From IMG/VR virus record IMGVR_UViG_3300030107_006594, positions 1 through 21,257 of that record: 21,257 nt of DNA. The stretch is one strand, 5' to 3'. The stretch's first letter is position 1, and the number at the start of each line of letters is the position of its first letter. Source of the stretch: a virus. Positions 20,566-21,257 of the stretch are shown one piece after another. The position numbers and the translations under genes are program-made. The notes under the pieces are model-generated. The model did no database searches, was not told the origin of the DNA, and was given only the letters and a program-made list of their open reading frames with translations.

Positions 20566-20753
20566 ATTTTTTCAAGAGAAGACTTTAAGTTCCTAGCTTT
20601 CTCCTGACATAGCTTTTCTGCTTCTTCTAACACTTTTTGTGCCATATCCTGATTTAATATATGGCAGACAGCAGTATGATTTGCCTCTGGGACTGCGTTA
20701 GCTACTTCTTTGAGTGACACCCCACAAGTCCTCATTTTTTCTCTAAGATTCAT
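20562..20753 (-). CDS. Small helix-turn-helix protein, first gene of the early operon
   Basis: A 63-residue protein. MNLREKMRTCGVSLKEVANAVPEANHTAVCHILNQDMAQKVLEEAEKLCQEK carries a helix-turn-helix: VSLKEVANAV is the first helix, NHTAVCHILN the recognition helix. It is the first gene of the early operon, next to a divergent integrase, which fits a Cro-like regulator that would act on the operators between 20754 and 20911. AAAGGAG precedes the ATG. A separate lysogenic repressor is not present in this window. The helix-turn-helix call is moderately strong and the regulatory role is inferred from position. Confidence 0.7.
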   Translation of the reverse strand: MNLREKMRTCGVSLKEVANAVPEANHTAVCHILNQDMAQKVLEEAEKLCQEKARNLKSSLEKI

Positions 20754-20787
20754 TTTCTCCTTTTTTTAATAAGTTATAAGTTTCTAC

Positions 20788-20816
20788 TTGACTATTCATA
20801 AAGTATACCTTTAAAT
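20788..20816 (+). promoter_or_regulatory. Candidate promoter for the integrase gene
   Basis: TTGACT (20788-20793) and TTAAAT (20811-20816) are separated by 17 bases. The -35 matches five of six, the -10 four of six. The integrase ATG lies about 95 bases downstream. It faces the early promoter, and both -10 elements overlap or adjoin the inverted repeat at 20814-20832, which may let one regulator control both. Confidence 0.4.
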
Positions 20817-20832
20817 AACTATGTTGGTTATT
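20814..20832. promoter_or_regulatory. Candidate operator between the divergent promoters
   Basis: AATAAC (20814-20819) and GTTATT (20827-20832) form a perfect inverted repeat with a seven-base centre, overlapping both candidate -10 elements. It is placed where a repressor or Cro-like dimer would control both directions. A nearby imperfect palindrome, AAAGTATACCTTT (20800-20812), may be a second site. The AT-rich context makes chance matches likely. Confidence 0.4.
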
Positions 20833-20857
20833 ATACCATATATATTTTGATTATCAA
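20830..20857 (-). promoter_or_regulatory. Candidate promoter for the early operon
   Basis: On the minus strand TTGATA (20852-20857) and TATAAT (20830-20835) are separated by 16 bases. The -10 is perfect. Transcription would start near 20823, about 70 bases before the helix-turn-helix gene at 20753. It is the best promoter match in this region. Confidence 0.6.
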
Positions 20858-20911
20858 TACTAGATATTACAAAATATATTATTTCTTTAATATTTCTAAT
20901 GGAGAGGGATT

Positions 20912-21257
20912 ATGTTATTTGAAATTAATAAGGGTAACACTTACGTTTTTAACAATTCTGAAGCAGATAAACATACTGTATCAGAATTAATAGATAGATT
21001 TGAGGATGAATATTTGATACATAAATCAAGATCATCTCAAATTAATATTTCACAACAGTTAATTTTCTGGAAGAAAAAATTTGGAACAAAAAGGCTTTCT
21101 GAAATGGAAACAAAAGAGGGAAGTCTTGAAATACTTAAAGCAAGAGATTCCCTAAAATCTCCCAATCGAGGGAACTCTACATTGAATCGTTACCTTGCTG
21201 CTCTCTCAACAGTTTTTGGATGTGCCGTTAAAGATTTAATGTGGATGGATAAAAATC
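20912..21257 (+). CDS. int: Tyrosine integrase, N-terminal part (cut by window)
   Basis: The first 115 codons of a gene that runs off the right edge. HTVSELIDRFEDEYL starts the SAM-like core-binding domain; residues 88-113 (GNSTLNRYLAALSTVFGCAVKDLMWM) match the conserved second half, 'T-N-R-Y-L-A-L-S-x-A-F-x-x-A-V'. The catalytic R-H-R-Y part lies outside. The ATG has a GGAGAGGG site. A divergent integrase next to the early operon indicates a temperate phage. No attachment site is visible because it would lie beyond the end. Confidence 0.9.
   Translation, partial: MLFEINKGNTYVFNNSEADKHTVSELIDRFEDEYLIHKSRSSQINISQQLIFWKKKFGTKRLSEMETKEGSLEILKARDSLKSPNRGNSTLNRYLAALSTVFGCAVKDLMWMDKN

Overview
This window is a contiguous piece of a low-GC, double-stranded DNA, temperate tailed-phage or prophage genome. 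The evidence is a complete packaging and head gene set, a recombination and replication gene set, and the start of a tyrosine integrase at the right edge. The capsid protein looks like the SU10/DUF5309 family. A P22-like portal, an adaptor protein and a TIGR02466-type 2-oxoglutarate/Fe(II) oxygenase gene inside the packaging operon resemble what is seen in uncultured marine phages. A short-tailed virus of an aquatic bacterium is therefore my best guess, but the host cannot be read from this window. No host genes, tRNA genes, CRISPR arrays or insertion sequences were seen.

Layout. (1) Positions 1-8554, minus strand, read right to left: small terminase, large terminase, oxygenase, portal, a small charged protein, scaffold-like protein, major capsid protein, an unknown protein, a glycosyltransferase-like protein and an adaptor protein cut by the left edge. 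(2) Positions 8555-9214: an AT-rich divergent control region with two equally spaced promoter-like elements facing the head operon and one candidate promoter facing the other way. (3) Positions 9215-13774, plus strand: about fifteen very small, mostly unrecognised genes, each with its own ribosome binding site and often coupled by ATGA overlaps. They end with a ribbon-helix-helix protein. (4) Positions 13780-20753, minus strand: early operon read right to left, with a small helix-turn-helix protein, a coiled-coil protein, a double zinc-finger protein, RusA, a PD-(D/E)XK nuclease, a small basic protein, YqaJ exonuclease, a RecA/Sak4-like ATPase, a DUF669 ssDNA-binding-like protein, HNH nuclease, a small basic protein and a primase-helicase. 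(5) Positions 20754-20911: divergent promoter/operator region between the early operon and the integrase.

How the parts work together: the early operon supplies a replication and recombination machine (primase-helicase, ssDNA-binding protein, exonuclease, recombinase-like ATPase, resolvase). The head operon makes procapsids and packages DNA. The plus-strand island of small proteins is the accessory part and could hold host-takeover or anti-defence functions, although no function can be assigned from sequence alone.

The most unusual content is RNA-level structure in that island. A two-hairpin element with compensatory base changes sits in three of its intergenic spaces, with a degenerate fourth copy near the predicted transcript start. 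A separate GC-elevated segment of about 240 nt upstream of position 11676 has the look of a structured noncoding RNA, and its 3' end can pair with the next gene's ribosome binding site. I could not match either to a known RNA family from memory.
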